A stretch of 35,148 nt of DNA from Paracoccaceae bacterium (GCA_902606585.1 CACLGX010000018.1:1-35148); one strand, 5' to 3'. Shown: positions 8,846 to 16,972, counted from the stretch's first letter. Made by a program: numbers and translations. The notes: generated by a model from the sequence alone, not told the origin.

Positions 8846-11185
8846 TTAATCGGAGGTGGCATTGCTTATCAAACTTCGCAGGGGAAAAATTCTCTCTAAA
8901 GCGCGATTAAATGAAGAGATCGGTTGCTCAGATACAAACAAAATATCATTGGGTCTGAGTTCCATTGCTTCAGCAACAATAAGCCTAGATGTATTCAAAG
9001 CATTGAGATGATAAGCGACAACTGGATCATCGCCTCTCAATAAATATACTTCAGACCTGTTTGCATCGACCGAGCTCAGAGCACCATTTTCTGTAAAGAG
9101 TGCGTCTGCCAGCGTTTGTCTATTTGATGGGCTGATGCCAAACTTTGTAGGACTAATCCCTGCTCCCAGAATAAAGACTTTGTCTTGCTTGTATGGGAGA
9201 TATTCAACAATAACACGATCGTTATTTTCAAGATAAATTTCTTTTGAAGGATCAAGTAAAAGGATACTAAATAGAAATGACTTTACGGCTCCATTTCTTA
9301 AAAGATTAATTTTAGTCAACACACCGGCATCAATGGTAACGCCCCTTTCAGTAAGAACCTCATCAAGCCTGATTGGCTTGTTTGAGATGGGGATTAAAGC
9401 ACTTTTAGCTTCAGTATCATCTGGGCTTTTTGGGATGCTTAAAATGGCTTGTTGAGATCCAAACCCTGTAACTTCTAACTGAAACTCGTTCCAGAAATTA
9501 TCTCGACGCAGTGAAAGTTTTTGAACTTCTTTTTTAAGGTATTCAACTGATTTTCCAGCGACTTGTAATTTGCCAATGTTGGGTAAAATTATTTCGCCAT
9601 CTAGCCCTACTTTGACTTCAGAACTAAATACATTCGAAACGCTTTCATTTACAAAGATATGATCTTTATCTTTAATAATCGTGTCTTCTGCACTTGCTGC
9701 GTAAATTTCGTTGAGATCGATCGAGTAGTTTGTTCCATTACGCTGAAGCCGAATCTTAGTCTTAATGCCGGGCTTAGATGAAATACCCGATGCTGCAAGG
9801 GTTTCTCTAAGAGTTAATGGCTGGTCTGTTATTTTAAGTATACTACCGACGCTAGATGTTTGTTTGTCATTGGCAACCGAATTGGTATCGTTATTATTGA
9901 TCGTGAGGTACGCTTTCTGTGAATTAAAACCATCAATTTCAATTTTAAATTCGGTCCAAAACTTATTTTTCTGACGTGATAGCTTTGCGACTTCTTCCTT
10001 AATTTCACCAATTGATTTGCCGGCTATTTTGATCTCTCCAAGATTAGGTAAGATGATGCCGCCATCCTCCCCAACCTTAACTTCCGTTTTAAATAATTCT
10101 GAAATATCCTGGTTTATGAAAATATGATCTCCATCAGTTATGATGATATCTGACGATCCAACTTTGAAAACTTCATTCAAATTAAAAGAATAATTGATGT
10201 TATCTCTTTGAAGGCGAATTCTAGAAATACCGCCAGGCTTCTCTGAAATGCCCGTATTGGTTAAAACCTCACGAAGCGTCAACGGCTGATCGGTAAGCTT
10301 CAAAATACCACCAGATCTATTGGTTGGGTTTTGATCAGTTGTTTGATTTGTTGTCGCGTTGCTAATTGTGAGAAATGCTTTTTGAGAATTAAAACCTGTA
10401 ATTTCCAGTTGAAATTTTGGGCTTAAGCCATTTCGAATGAGAATATTACGAACTTCCAACCGCAGATCATTTATTGTTTTACCGCTTGCCTCCAGTCTGC
10501 CAACTTCAAGAAGCAACACACTGCCGTCAGACCCTATTCTTCCTATGGTTTGAATAACACTATCGTCATTTTTTGTTAGGGCTCTCAAAGCTGAAGCATT
10601 GGCATCACCATTCGTAATATCGCTGATGATCGAACCTTTTTCATTCATTTGAACCAGAGTGAGTTGGTCTCCAATACCTAATATATAGGAATTGTTTTCT
10701 ATTTCTTTTGGCCATCTTTGTTTGTTATTATTGCTCAAATTTTCGATGAGCTTTGCAAAGACAAGAACGTCGCCGGAGCCCACAATGTAAGGTTCTGTTA
10801 CCCCTTCTTTTGGCCAACTTTGTTCGCCACTATTCGATGGGTTTGATTGTTCGATTAGTTTGGAAAAGGTAAGCGTATCTCCTGTCCCAATCTTATATTT
10901 TTCTGGTACTTGGAACTCTGGAAATTCTGAGTTAATTGCTTCATCTTCAGAAACAAGACGAGCTTTATTGCCTGGACCTTTTTGAACAACACTTCGAACG
11001 TAGGGGTCAGACTGTCTTGATTTTGCCTCTGAGAGGGTTAGGGTTTTTTCAACGACAGTAAAATCTTCTTGTGCAAGTCTGTCTTTTTCGTCAAAACTCA
11101 AATCCACGTTTTGTAGAATTTGGCTACATCCAATTAAAGCGATGAAACCCACTGCAAGACAAAATATTTTAAAAAAATTAATCAT
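8846..11185 (-). CDS. Enlarged OPX (Wza/GfcE-type) polysaccharide export lipoprotein with internal duplications
   Basis: A 779-residue outer-membrane polysaccharide export protein, about twice the usual Wza length (near 380). A lipoprotein signal ends at Cys20 (FIALIGC). At 95-183 the Poly_export opening motif occurs three times (YKIGTGDTLTF, YIVGSGDVLVF, YILGIGDQLTL). Then come three SLBB-like modules of about 155 residues, beginning near 218, 372 and 527, each marked by G-x-DG-x-(I/V)-(I/L)-L and later by E(I/V)-x-GF-x-SQ-(K/Q)-A. The C-terminal part (600-779) has a single SLBB-like copy ending in VAEAMELRPNDILFVSEQP, as in Wza and GfcE. The gene overlaps the co-polymerase gene by eight bases, so the two are translationally coupled. 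The added modules would lengthen the periplasmic part of the channel; that is inference. Confidence 0.88.
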   Translation of the reverse strand: MINFFKIFCLAVGFIALIGCSQILQNVDLSFDEKDRLAQEDFTVVEKTLTLSEAKSRQSDPYVRSVVQKGPGNKARLVSEDEAINSEFPEFQVPEKYKIGTGDTLTFSKLIEQSNPSNSGEQSWPKEGVTEPYIVGSGDVLVFAKLIENLSNNNKQRWPKEIENNSYILGIGDQLTLVQMNEKGSIISDITNGDANASALRALTKNDDSVIQTIGRIGSDGSVLLLEVGRLEASGKTINDLRLEVRNILIRNGLSPKFQLEITGFNSQKAFLTISNATTNQTTDQNPTNRSGGILKLTDQPLTLREVLTNTGISEKPGGISRIRLQRDNINYSFNLNEVFKVGSSDIIITDGDHIFINQDISELFKTEVKVGEDGGIILPNLGEIKIAGKSIGEIKEEVAKLSRQKNKFWTEFKIEIDGFNSQKAYLTINNNDTNSVANDKQTSSVGSILKITDQPLTLRETLAASGISSKPGIKTKIRLQRNGTNYSIDLNEIYAASAEDTIIKDKDHIFVNESVSNVFSSEVKVGLDGEIILPNIGKLQVAGKSVEYLKKEVQKLSLRRDNFWNEFQLEVTGFGSQQAILSIPKSPDDTEAKSALIPISNKPIRLDEVLTERGVTIDAGVLTKINLLRNGAVKSFLFSILLLDPSKEIYLENNDRVIVEYLPYKQDKVFILGAGISPTKFGISPSNRQTLADALFTENGALSSVDANRSEVYLLRGDDPVVAYHLNALNTSRLIVAEAMELRPNDILFVSEQPISSFNRALERIFPLRSLISNATSD
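9152..10534 (-). repeat. Three tandem ~155-residue SLBB-like modules in the OPX gene
   Basis: Module boundaries are at about residues 218-371, 372-526 and 527-678. The second and third are closest: GEDGGIILPNLGEIKIAGKS against GLDGEIILPNIGKLQVAGKS, then KNKFW against RDNFW. Modules one and two share LKLTDQPLTLRE or LKITDQPLTLRE and the ISxKPG tract. The boundaries are by eye, and the DNA copies have diverged, so this is an old duplication and not an assembly artefact. Confidence 0.8.
10637..10903 (-). repeat. Triplicated Poly_export opening motif in the OPX gene
   Basis: Three consecutive copies of a 30-35 residue unit lie at residues 95-128, 131-162 and 165-183 of the OPX protein. Each starts with Y-x-(I/V/L)-G-x-GD-x-L. 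The first two continue with the almost identical KLIE segment and end in a WPKE tract. Wza-type proteins normally have one such motif. The third copy runs straight into the first SLBB-like module. Confidence 0.8.
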
Positions 11186-13106
11186 GAAAAAGAATACTAA
11201 TCGGATGTGCTGACACGATTTTTCTTATACTGGCTTTGGTGGTTTTACGCAAACGCGACAGGAGCACTAAACTTGGGTCAAAAGGTTTTAAAGCGATAAG
11301 GCCAGCCATAGACTTTTGACTGTCAGAGCTGATGTAAACTTGATCGTACGAAGACATCAGGCTTTCGATTGTACTCTTGAAATTTTTTGATGTGAAAAAA
11401 GATGCTCCGCCAAATTCTGTTAAAATATCAAACCCACCATCAGCTTTCGAAACAGTAATATCGCTGATAACGATTGTGGGGTGTCCTTCGACTTCTTTAG
11501 TAGACTGGCGGCTCACGTCGTACAGAACGATATTTTTTCCTGACTTCGAGCTTTGTGTTGCCAGCAAGCGCGCTGTTTGCGCAGCAGTGGGTTTTCCTTC
11601 CAGATCCACAAAATAAACAAGATTTTTGTCTGATAGAGAAACTTCTGCTTCATCCAACTCGTTTATTTCTCTATTGCTGAGCGCTGATGGGAGACTAGAG
11701 CTTTTTAGCCTCGCAATTCTTTTAAACCTATTTGAATTGAGAGCTATCAATGATTTTGCATCAGCAATAACTGCTCGTCTTGTGTAATAAACACCCCTTC
11801 GTAATGCGTTAATGAGGCTAAGAGCAGACCCAACAAAAACGCCAAAAACAGCGCCTAAGGCCAAAATTAGGTTTCTTTTTGGAGATGACGGAGCAAGTGG
11901 TGGGCTGGCATAGGAAAACACTTTAAAAGTATCTGGCTTAAAGCCTGCGACGAGTGTTTGTGATTTTACTTGTTCTGTGAGAACCGTGAAAGTCGCCTCA
12001 GCGATTTTAGCGTCTCGTGTCAATTTAGCAAGCTCTTCTGCACTAGATGCATATAATTTGGCATTTTCTTCATTATCAGCAATTTCGACATCGAGCCTTT
12101 TAGAGCGGTCTTTTAGTGTGGCACTCACCTGCTGGATTGTCTCCAAGCTTGGCCATCTCCACGCACTAATAGTTTCACTCATTCCTAAAATTCGTCTGAA
12201 ATTAACATCGTCCACAATTGGTGATGAAGCTCTAAGAGCTTCATAAGCTTCTCTATCTAGGTTCCCAAGCTTAACTAATTCTTCCAGCCGTTGCAGAACC
12301 GTCATAAATTCTTCTGCTTCCCTCTTCTCTACCCTCAGTGTATCCAGCCTTACACTGCCTGATACAAAGTTTTCCCGTGCTGCTGCACTGTTTTGAAGGG
12401 TATACTCCTTCAGCTTACTCTGAGCTGCTTCCATGTCTTGCAATGCGTCGGCGAGTGTTTCTGCTAAATATGAAAGGCGATAAGCCTTGGAAGTATTATT
12501 CTGATCTTCGATCATCTCTCGAACCAATTCCATAAGGCTGTTTGCGTACTGTGAAGCAAGTTCTGGTTCCGTATGTGTTACAGAAATTTGGATGGCGCCA
12601 GCACCACTTGAAGAGGCTGACACAGACCCGAGATATGCTCTAATGACAGATTCTTGAATCATTAATTGTTTTTTGCGATTTGGCGTATGCCACCCAATTA
12701 ATTTTTTTATAAGTGCTTTCCAAGCTGGGTCGCTTGCGTCAGGGTTATAAGAGTTAAAGAATTTGTCTTCAGATAGCGCCAGTTTCTGATCAGCTTCTAA
12801 AATGAACTCACGACTTGTGATACGCTCTAATAAAAGATCAGTACCAGACCCAACAGATGACCCAAATCCTGCGATTGACGCCAATGCTCCTAGCTCTCCG
12901 CTTAAACTCGAACCTCCAGACCTGTTCTGCTCGATGTCAAATACTGCTATTGCAGTATATTTCCTTTCTTTACTTAGCGCATAAAAACCGGAAATAAATA
13001 TCGATATGCCTGTAATGAGAACGATGAGTATTTTATGTGACCAAAGAGATACAAAAAGCTCAGATAAATCTATTTCATCATTATTTTGAAAATTTTGGTC
13101 AGACAT
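11178..13106 (-). CDS. Wzz/Wzc-family polysaccharide co-polymerase with degenerate kinase-like C-terminus
   Basis: A 642-residue inner-membrane protein controlling chain length and export. It has an N-terminal Wzz domain, a first transmembrane helix at about 27-45 (ILIVLITGISIFISGFYAL), a long periplasmic coiled coil (about 200-370), and a second transmembrane helix after the Pro-rich PPLAPSSPKRN motif. About 215 cytoplasmic residues follow, in the position of a BY-kinase, including KNLVYFVDLEGKPTAAQTAR. That segment has no Walker A GKT and no Tyr-rich tail, so kinase activity is unlikely. I chose the ATG at 13106 (MSDQNFQNNDEIDLSELF, the family's usual opening). A TTG at 13121 would add five residues; neither has a good ribosome site. 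Its stop overlaps the OPX start by eight bases. Confidence 0.85.
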   Translation of the reverse strand: MSDQNFQNNDEIDLSELFVSLWSHKILIVLITGISIFISGFYALSKERKYTAIAVFDIEQNRSGGSSLSGELGALASIAGFGSSVGSGTDLLLERITSREFILEADQKLALSEDKFFNSYNPDASDPAWKALIKKLIGWHTPNRKKQLMIQESVIRAYLGSVSASSSGAGAIQISVTHTEPELASQYANSLMELVREMIEDQNNTSKAYRLSYLAETLADALQDMEAAQSKLKEYTLQNSAAARENFVSGSVRLDTLRVEKREAEEFMTVLQRLEELVKLGNLDREAYEALRASSPIVDDVNFRRILGMSETISAWRWPSLETIQQVSATLKDRSKRLDVEIADNEENAKLYASSAEELAKLTRDAKIAEATFTVLTEQVKSQTLVAGFKPDTFKVFSYASPPLAPSSPKRNLILALGAVFGVFVGSALSLINALRRGVYYTRRAVIADAKSLIALNSNRFKRIARLKSSSLPSALSNREINELDEAEVSLSDKNLVYFVDLEGKPTAAQTARLLATQSSKSGKNIVLYDVSRQSTKEVEGHPTIVISDITVSKADGGFDILTEFGGASFFTSKNFKSTIESLMSSYDQVYISSDSQKSMAGLIALKPFDPSLVLLSRLRKTTKASIRKIVSAHPISILFHD

Positions 13107-13167
13107 TACTTTTTCATTCAATTTAATAATTTTCGTACGAAATCTGGAGAATTAAAGCAAGGTAATA

Positions 13168-13193
13168 AAAAAACGCCCCCCATTGGGGGACGT
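13168..13193 (-). terminator. Rho-independent terminator after the Gly/Ala-rich gene
   Basis: On the minus strand ACGT-CCCCC-AAT-GGGGG-CGT forms a GC-rich stem of eight pairs (one bulged T, three-base loop), followed by seven T residues. It lies 33 bases past the stop of the Gly/Ala-rich gene and before the co-polymerase start, so the co-polymerase and OPX genes probably need their own promoter or antitermination. Confidence 0.85.
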
Positions 13194-13225
13194 CTATACT
13201 TAACCAGCTAATTTTTTCAAATTAA

Positions 13226-13591
13226 TTAGTCTGTTGTGGTTGTAGTTGTGGTTGTAGTGTCATCATCTTGAGTTGCGGCAACAACAACGGCTGCCACGAC
13301 TGCAGCTGCGACTGCAACTGTAGCTGCTGCTACACCTATTGCTCCTGCAGCAACACCAGCTGCAGCACCTGCTGCTGCTGCCCCGGCACCTGCTGCTGCG
13401 CCGGCACTAGCTGCACCAGCACCTGCTGCACCACCTGCTGCACCACCTGCTGCACCACCGGCTGCACCGCTAGTTGCGCCGCCAGCTGCGCCGCCTCCAG
13501 CACCACCACCACCAGCTGCTCCCGCTTGCTGCGCTGCAACCGGAAATGCTGTTAGCGCTATGATCGCCACACTAGCTAGTAATTTTTTCAT
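13226..13591 (-). CDS. Secreted Gly/Ala-rich protein with poly-Thr tail (YjbE/GfcA-like)
   Basis: A 121-residue low-complexity protein. A Sec signal peptide (1-20, ending PVAA before QQ) precedes a Gly/Ala-only region (22-82). A strongly hydrophobic Ala/Val segment (about 83-107) follows, and then an extreme tail of three Asp, nine Thr and a final Asp. This architecture (signal, small-residue region, hydrophobic stretch, poly-Thr end) is that of E. coli YjbE and the Thr-rich GfcA, small envelope proteins encoded beside yjbFGH and gfcBCDE. Here too it follows YjbF- and YjbH-like genes. Homology cannot be proved by eye because of the low complexity. AGGA (13600-13603) lies nine bases before ATG, and a strong terminator follows. 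Function in E. coli is itself obscure. Confidence 0.75.
   Translation of the reverse strand: MKKLLASVAIIALTAFPVAAQQAGAAGGGGAGGGAAGGATSGAAGGAAGGAAGGAAGAGAASAGAAAGAGAAAAGAAAGVAAGAIGVAAATVAVAAAVVAAVVVAATQDDDTTTTTTTTTD
13421..13468 (-). repeat. 12-bp tandem repeat (4 copies) in the Gly/Ala-rich gene
   Basis: ACCTGCTGCACC occurs three times without change at 13421-13456, followed by a fourth copy with one mismatch (13457-13468). On the coding strand each copy encodes four Gly/Ala residues. The unit is a multiple of three, so slippage would change protein length without shifting the frame. Confidence 0.9.
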
Positions 13592-13685
13592 GTATTAAGT
13601 CCTTTTGCAAAAGTACAAATTTGGTATTTCATAAAAGAGCACGCAAAGCAACCCAGGATGCTGAAAAATTATATGTAAAAATTAC

Positions 13686-13703
13686 TGTTGTAAATTTTCA
13701 ACA
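13686..13703 (-). terminator. Possible weak terminator after yjbF-like gene
   Basis: Minus-strand TGTTG and CAACA (five pairs, eight-base loop) are followed by GTAATTTTT, just past the stop of the YjbF-like gene. The stem is AT-rich and short, so read-through into the Gly/Ala-rich gene is likely. Confidence 0.3.
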
Positions 13704-13719
13704 CTTTTTATTGGAAAGT

Positions 13720-14388
13720 TCACCTGTCTAGCCGCTCTACTAACAGATACCCCAAAGCTGGCCCATGGTATTGTTTAGATCTTCTAACAACGTTCTTGTC
13801 ATCAACAAAATATTTATTTTCGAGTATTTCGGTATTGCTAATGCAGGTTTCTCTATATTCTTGAACATCAAAGCGTACGTCAAAAATTACAATGGTTAAT
13901 GGTTTCTTTTTCTTTTTCATACTGCATGAGAATGTCTTAAAGTACGATTGATTGTCGCCTCCAAGATAGGAAATTTGACGAGCATAATTTGACGTGTCTT
14001 TGATATCTAACCACGATGGCATTGATGACGCGCTTCCCATTACGTCACTTTTCATGCCCCTCGTCGCTTTGATTATGCCGTTATCTAGGGTGATGGTTGC
14101 TTCGTCAGCACCCAACCATGTATCCCCTATACCCTCGCCAGGATAAAGTGTTAACGTTCCGTTTTGGCCGTTTTCTAATTCTACAAATATTACGGGTATC
14201 TTTGCATCATCTATTTTTTTTCGGGTAATAACTTTTCTCGTATCCAGCAACATCGTCGATGTGTTGCGAGCAATCAATGTCTCTCTGAGCATCTTGATGG
14301 CTTTAATCTCTCCAGTCTCAAACTCATTGGAGTTGCTGCAGGAAATGAGTGTTGCAAGTGCCACAATAATTACGAAAAGGCATTTCAT
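13720..14388 (-). CDS. yjbF: YjbF/GfcB-family outer-membrane lipoprotein
   Basis: A 222-residue lipoprotein. The signal sequence MKCLFVIIVALATLISC puts the lipidated Cys at 17. The central motif TWLGADEATITLDNGIIKAT followed by RGMKSDVMG matches the GfcB/YjbF family (typically a TWLS-x-DG-x-x-(I/L)-x-x-x-x-G pattern followed by a Thr/Gly segment). The family functions with YjbH and an OPX channel in exopolysaccharide or group 4 capsule secretion. The start is ATG 14388, which overlaps the YjbH stop as ATGA; GGGAG lies nine bases upstream, inside the YjbH coding sequence. A GTG at 14394 is too close to that site. A run of five Lys near residue 160 is unusual. The assignment rests on these motifs plus the adjacent YjbH gene. 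Confidence 0.75.
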   Translation of the reverse strand: MKCLFVIIVALATLISCSNSNEFETGEIKAIKMLRETLIARNTSTMLLDTRKVITRKKIDDAKIPVIFVELENGQNGTLTLYPGEGIGDTWLGADEATITLDNGIIKATRGMKSDVMGSASSMPSWLDIKDTSNYARQISYLGGDNQSYFKTFSCSMKKKKKPLTIVIFDVRFDVQEYRETCISNTEILENKYFVDDKNVVRRSKQYHGPALGYLLVERLDR

Positions 14389-16508
14389 CGCCACAATCTC
14401 CCAAATTCTCTTTGGAATTGTGCATTTTGTGTGTCCTCGATGAATCGATATAGTTTTCTGGCACTAAATAAGTTTGCTCCACCGTCACGTGTAATAGGAC
14501 GCAGTGCCAGTCGTCGTTTTGATCGAGTGGGCGATGAAATAATCCAGTCTATCGGAACACTAACGTAAATGGCTTTGTCAAAAGAGCCCTCACCAAAGGT
14601 GTCAAAGGGAACATCCGTGAATGTGGCGTAGCCACCTACTTCCCACCCGCTACCAAACTTGCGGGAAATTGTTGTTGTCGCGCCCCAATCGCCTGCCAGG
14701 TAGCGGCCGGCGTTGATTTCGACATCAAACATGCCGCCGGCATCGTAATAGAGGCTGAGGTGGCCAACTGTTGTTTCATAGTCGAGTAAATCGAACCGCA
14801 TGTCATAAGCTCTTTTGCGCACTCGGTGGATATCAAGTCCAACTCCAATGGGCCATTCTGCTGGTTTGTAGAGAAGCTCTCCCCCAATCCCTGCGAAGAA
14901 GGGCTCTAAAATGCCTGCCTGAGCTCTACCATAAAGACCTGGTGCTAAGTTTTTAACATAGGAAATCGTGAGGTCTTTTATGTAACCACTTTGCCCTTCA
15001 ATGTCATAAAGCGGCCAATCTGAGTGTACACGTGGTAAAGTAGAATTAGATCGTCGCTTATTATCAATGAGATTGGTTAATACTGATTTGCGTATTGCGC
15101 CTGAAATTTTCAGGCTTGGTGTGATTTGATATCCTGCCTCCGCTTCAACGCCAGTTTCTAAACTGAGCGGTAAATCAGGGTTGAATAGGCGGTGTGTGAT
15201 GTATGGGCCTAGCCCCCACGTTAAACGTTGGTTGTTTTCACCCGCAGGCAGGGCCTCAATGTCAATCGCGAGGATAGAACGAGTCTCTTGGGCTTTTATA
15301 ACGGGATTGAACTGTTCTTCTGTAATTTTCTCTAAGTCAACGCGGTAAGATCCAGTTATTAAATTGTGCGACATAAATGAAATGTTTGCAAATTTGATGT
15401 CGTTTGATGTGAAGCGTTGAATTGTGCTCGAGACGCGACCAACGGCCTGAGACGTTGACCGAAATTTTGTATTAGTGATGATGATATTAGCGCTTATATT
15501 ATCAATTTTTAGCTCCTGGATCTCAAACCTATCTGTCGCCAACACTTTCCTTATCGCATCAATATTATTTTGTTGAAGGGGCATTGTGCTTTCTGCTCGC
15601 CGCCTCATGGGTACGGGCGCAAGCTCCTTGCCACCCAAGATTGGAGGCCGGCTGGGGTTGATGGAGACATGAGCAGTGACAGACACTTGACTTCCGTGGA
15701 GGTATTGTGAGGAAAATTTTACATATTCATTCAATTGATAAGAAGCCCCGAAATTCCAAGGACTATTCACTTCTAAGTATGAGCTCTCTAGCGACATGAG
15801 GTCTGGTGTGTATTCCGACGAGATCGTGATTTTATCAGAAACGTGGTACTGAATTCCATAAAATGCAGAGGCCTTACCCTGAAACCAATTGATTGTGCCA
15901 AGCGTTCCACCTCTTCCTACTGCATTACCATCACGCTGGTCGAACCTAGATGAAAAAACACTCAAAGGATTTGAAAAGGCATCTCTCCCTGCTAAACGAC
16001 CAAAACCCAGACCTCCGGTTAATTCAAAATTTCTGAACGATTTAGTGCCAACAATATATTCAGATGAATACCACCCGGTTCCAATAAAGTCTCTAAGCCC
16101 GAGGGAGATGGCGGGGATGTATGCTCCTTCATCTAAAATGGAAATATGTGCGTCAAAACTTCTGTCGTGGTTAACGCGACCGTAGGCTTCACCCCCACCG
16201 ATGCCGTGACCTGTATAGCGAAACGATACACCAACGCGCGGTAACGCCTGAAACGAAATACCTGATCGCGCCAGAGATTTGTGAAGTTGTTGCGTTACGA
16301 TCAGTTCGCCGTCGGGAAAACTTTTGGCTGTTGGTAGGTCGATAACACCAGGCAGCCCAAAGTTACTAGCGGTGACCAGTTTTGTCTCACCCGCTGAGGC
16401 AAAATAGGGTATCAGTGCAGCTATGAAAGCTGAGGTTAAAGTAGCAAAGATTGTTCTAGTCCAGGATATCTGTTGGAAAATCAATAGGCTCACTTTTTTA
16501 TGCCCCAT
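14385..16508 (-). CDS. yjbH: YjbH/GfcD-family outer-membrane beta-barrel protein
   Basis: A 707-residue protein. A signal peptide (about residues 15-42, TIFATLTSAFIAALIPYFAS) is followed by the family hallmark NFGLPGVIDLPTAKSFPDGE. The rest alternates short aromatic-ended strands and turns, ending in a barrel-like region with AGRYLAGDWGATTTISRKFG and SVPIDW. YjbH and GfcD are predicted outer-membrane barrels needed for exopolysaccharide or group 4 capsule secretion. The ATG at 16508 has no clear ribosome site; a GTG five codons inside, preceded by GGGG, is a possible alternative. It starts the yjbH-yjbF-(yjbE-like) unit and is divergent from a small secreted-protein gene, with the promoter expected in 16509-16681. 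I see no YjbG/GfcC gene between the partners, unlike in E. coli. Confidence 0.9.
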   Translation of the reverse strand: MGHKKVSLLIFQQISWTRTIFATLTSAFIAALIPYFASAGETKLVTASNFGLPGVIDLPTAKSFPDGELIVTQQLHKSLARSGISFQALPRVGVSFRYTGHGIGGGEAYGRVNHDRSFDAHISILDEGAYIPAISLGLRDFIGTGWYSSEYIVGTKSFRNFELTGGLGFGRLAGRDAFSNPLSVFSSRFDQRDGNAVGRGGTLGTINWFQGKASAFYGIQYHVSDKITISSEYTPDLMSLESSYLEVNSPWNFGASYQLNEYVKFSSQYLHGSQVSVTAHVSINPSRPPILGGKELAPVPMRRRAESTMPLQQNNIDAIRKVLATDRFEIQELKIDNISANIIITNTKFRSTSQAVGRVSSTIQRFTSNDIKFANISFMSHNLITGSYRVDLEKITEEQFNPVIKAQETRSILAIDIEALPAGENNQRLTWGLGPYITHRLFNPDLPLSLETGVEAEAGYQITPSLKISGAIRKSVLTNLIDNKRRSNSTLPRVHSDWPLYDIEGQSGYIKDLTISYVKNLAPGLYGRAQAGILEPFFAGIGGELLYKPAEWPIGVGLDIHRVRKRAYDMRFDLLDYETTVGHLSLYYDAGGMFDVEINAGRYLAGDWGATTTISRKFGSGWEVGGYATFTDVPFDTFGEGSFDKAIYVSVPIDWIISSPTRSKRRLALRPITRDGGANLFSARKLYRFIEDTQNAQFQREFGRLWR

Positions 16509-16681
16509 GAAAAAATTGTGGTTGAGAGTAATTTGCCCAAAACTTAAAATGTTTAATTGCTTTTATTTCCGACATGCTGGGGTATTATACAACTAATAAT
16601 TACAAGTAAAATGCAAATAGAGAATAGACGATAGCGAGTGATCGACTGTCAGAGATGATTGCGTTGCAAAGGAACGAGAAT

Positions 16682-16972
16682 ATGAAAGAATTACAAAAAA
16701 AATCATTTAAGAAGTCTGTTGTTGGGATTGTTACGCTCTTAATCGCCCCTCTCGTTTCGGCAGAGGAAACAATTATCCAAAAAGAAAAACTATCCTTTGA
16801 AAGATGTCTAAAGGTAATCGCGACAAGCCAAGACAAACTGTCGATCGCCCCAGAAGTTGAAGATGTATCAGATCAAAGGCGTGTCGCTGTCTTTACTCTC
16901 GTTGACGGCACGCTCACAATTACGTGCGATGGAATGGAAGGCAACGTGACGGTTTCGACGAATACTAATTAA
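16682..16972 (+). CDS. Small secreted protein, unknown function
   Basis: A 96-residue protein with a Sec signal peptide (basic MKELQKKSFKKS, then VVGIVTLLIAPLVSA, predicted cleavage before EE). The mature part of about 69 residues has two Cys (in ERCLKVI and TITCDGMEG) that could form a disulfide in the periplasm. I recognise no family. AAAGGA (16668-16673) eight bases before ATG 16682 decides the start; an ATG at 16655 would put nine residues before the signal. It is divergent from yjbH, and its stop overlaps the stop of the RfaH-like gene within a shared TTAA. The location suggests an envelope role linked to the polysaccharide locus, but this is inference. Confidence 0.6.
   Translation: MKELQKKSFKKSVVGIVTLLIAPLVSAEETIIQKEKLSFERCLKVIATSQDKLSIAPEVEDVSDQRRVAVFTLVDGTLTITCDGMEGNVTVSTNTN

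Noticed and set aside
13268-13555. Plus-strand open frame of 95 codons, extremely Cys-rich
   Set aside because: It is the antisense image of the Gly/Ala codons (GCA, GGT and similar read as Cys, Ser and Thr) of the minus-strand secreted gene; it has no ribosome site or family resemblance.
16557-16588. TTGCTT ... TATTAT as a plus-strand sigma-70 promoter for the small secreted-protein gene
   Set aside because: The spacer would be 20 bases, outside the usual 16-18, and the -35 match is partial.
16600-16836. Minus-strand open frame of 78 codons overlapping the small secreted gene
   Set aside because: It lies antisense to a gene with a better ribosome site and a clear signal peptide; its composition is that of a reversed frame.
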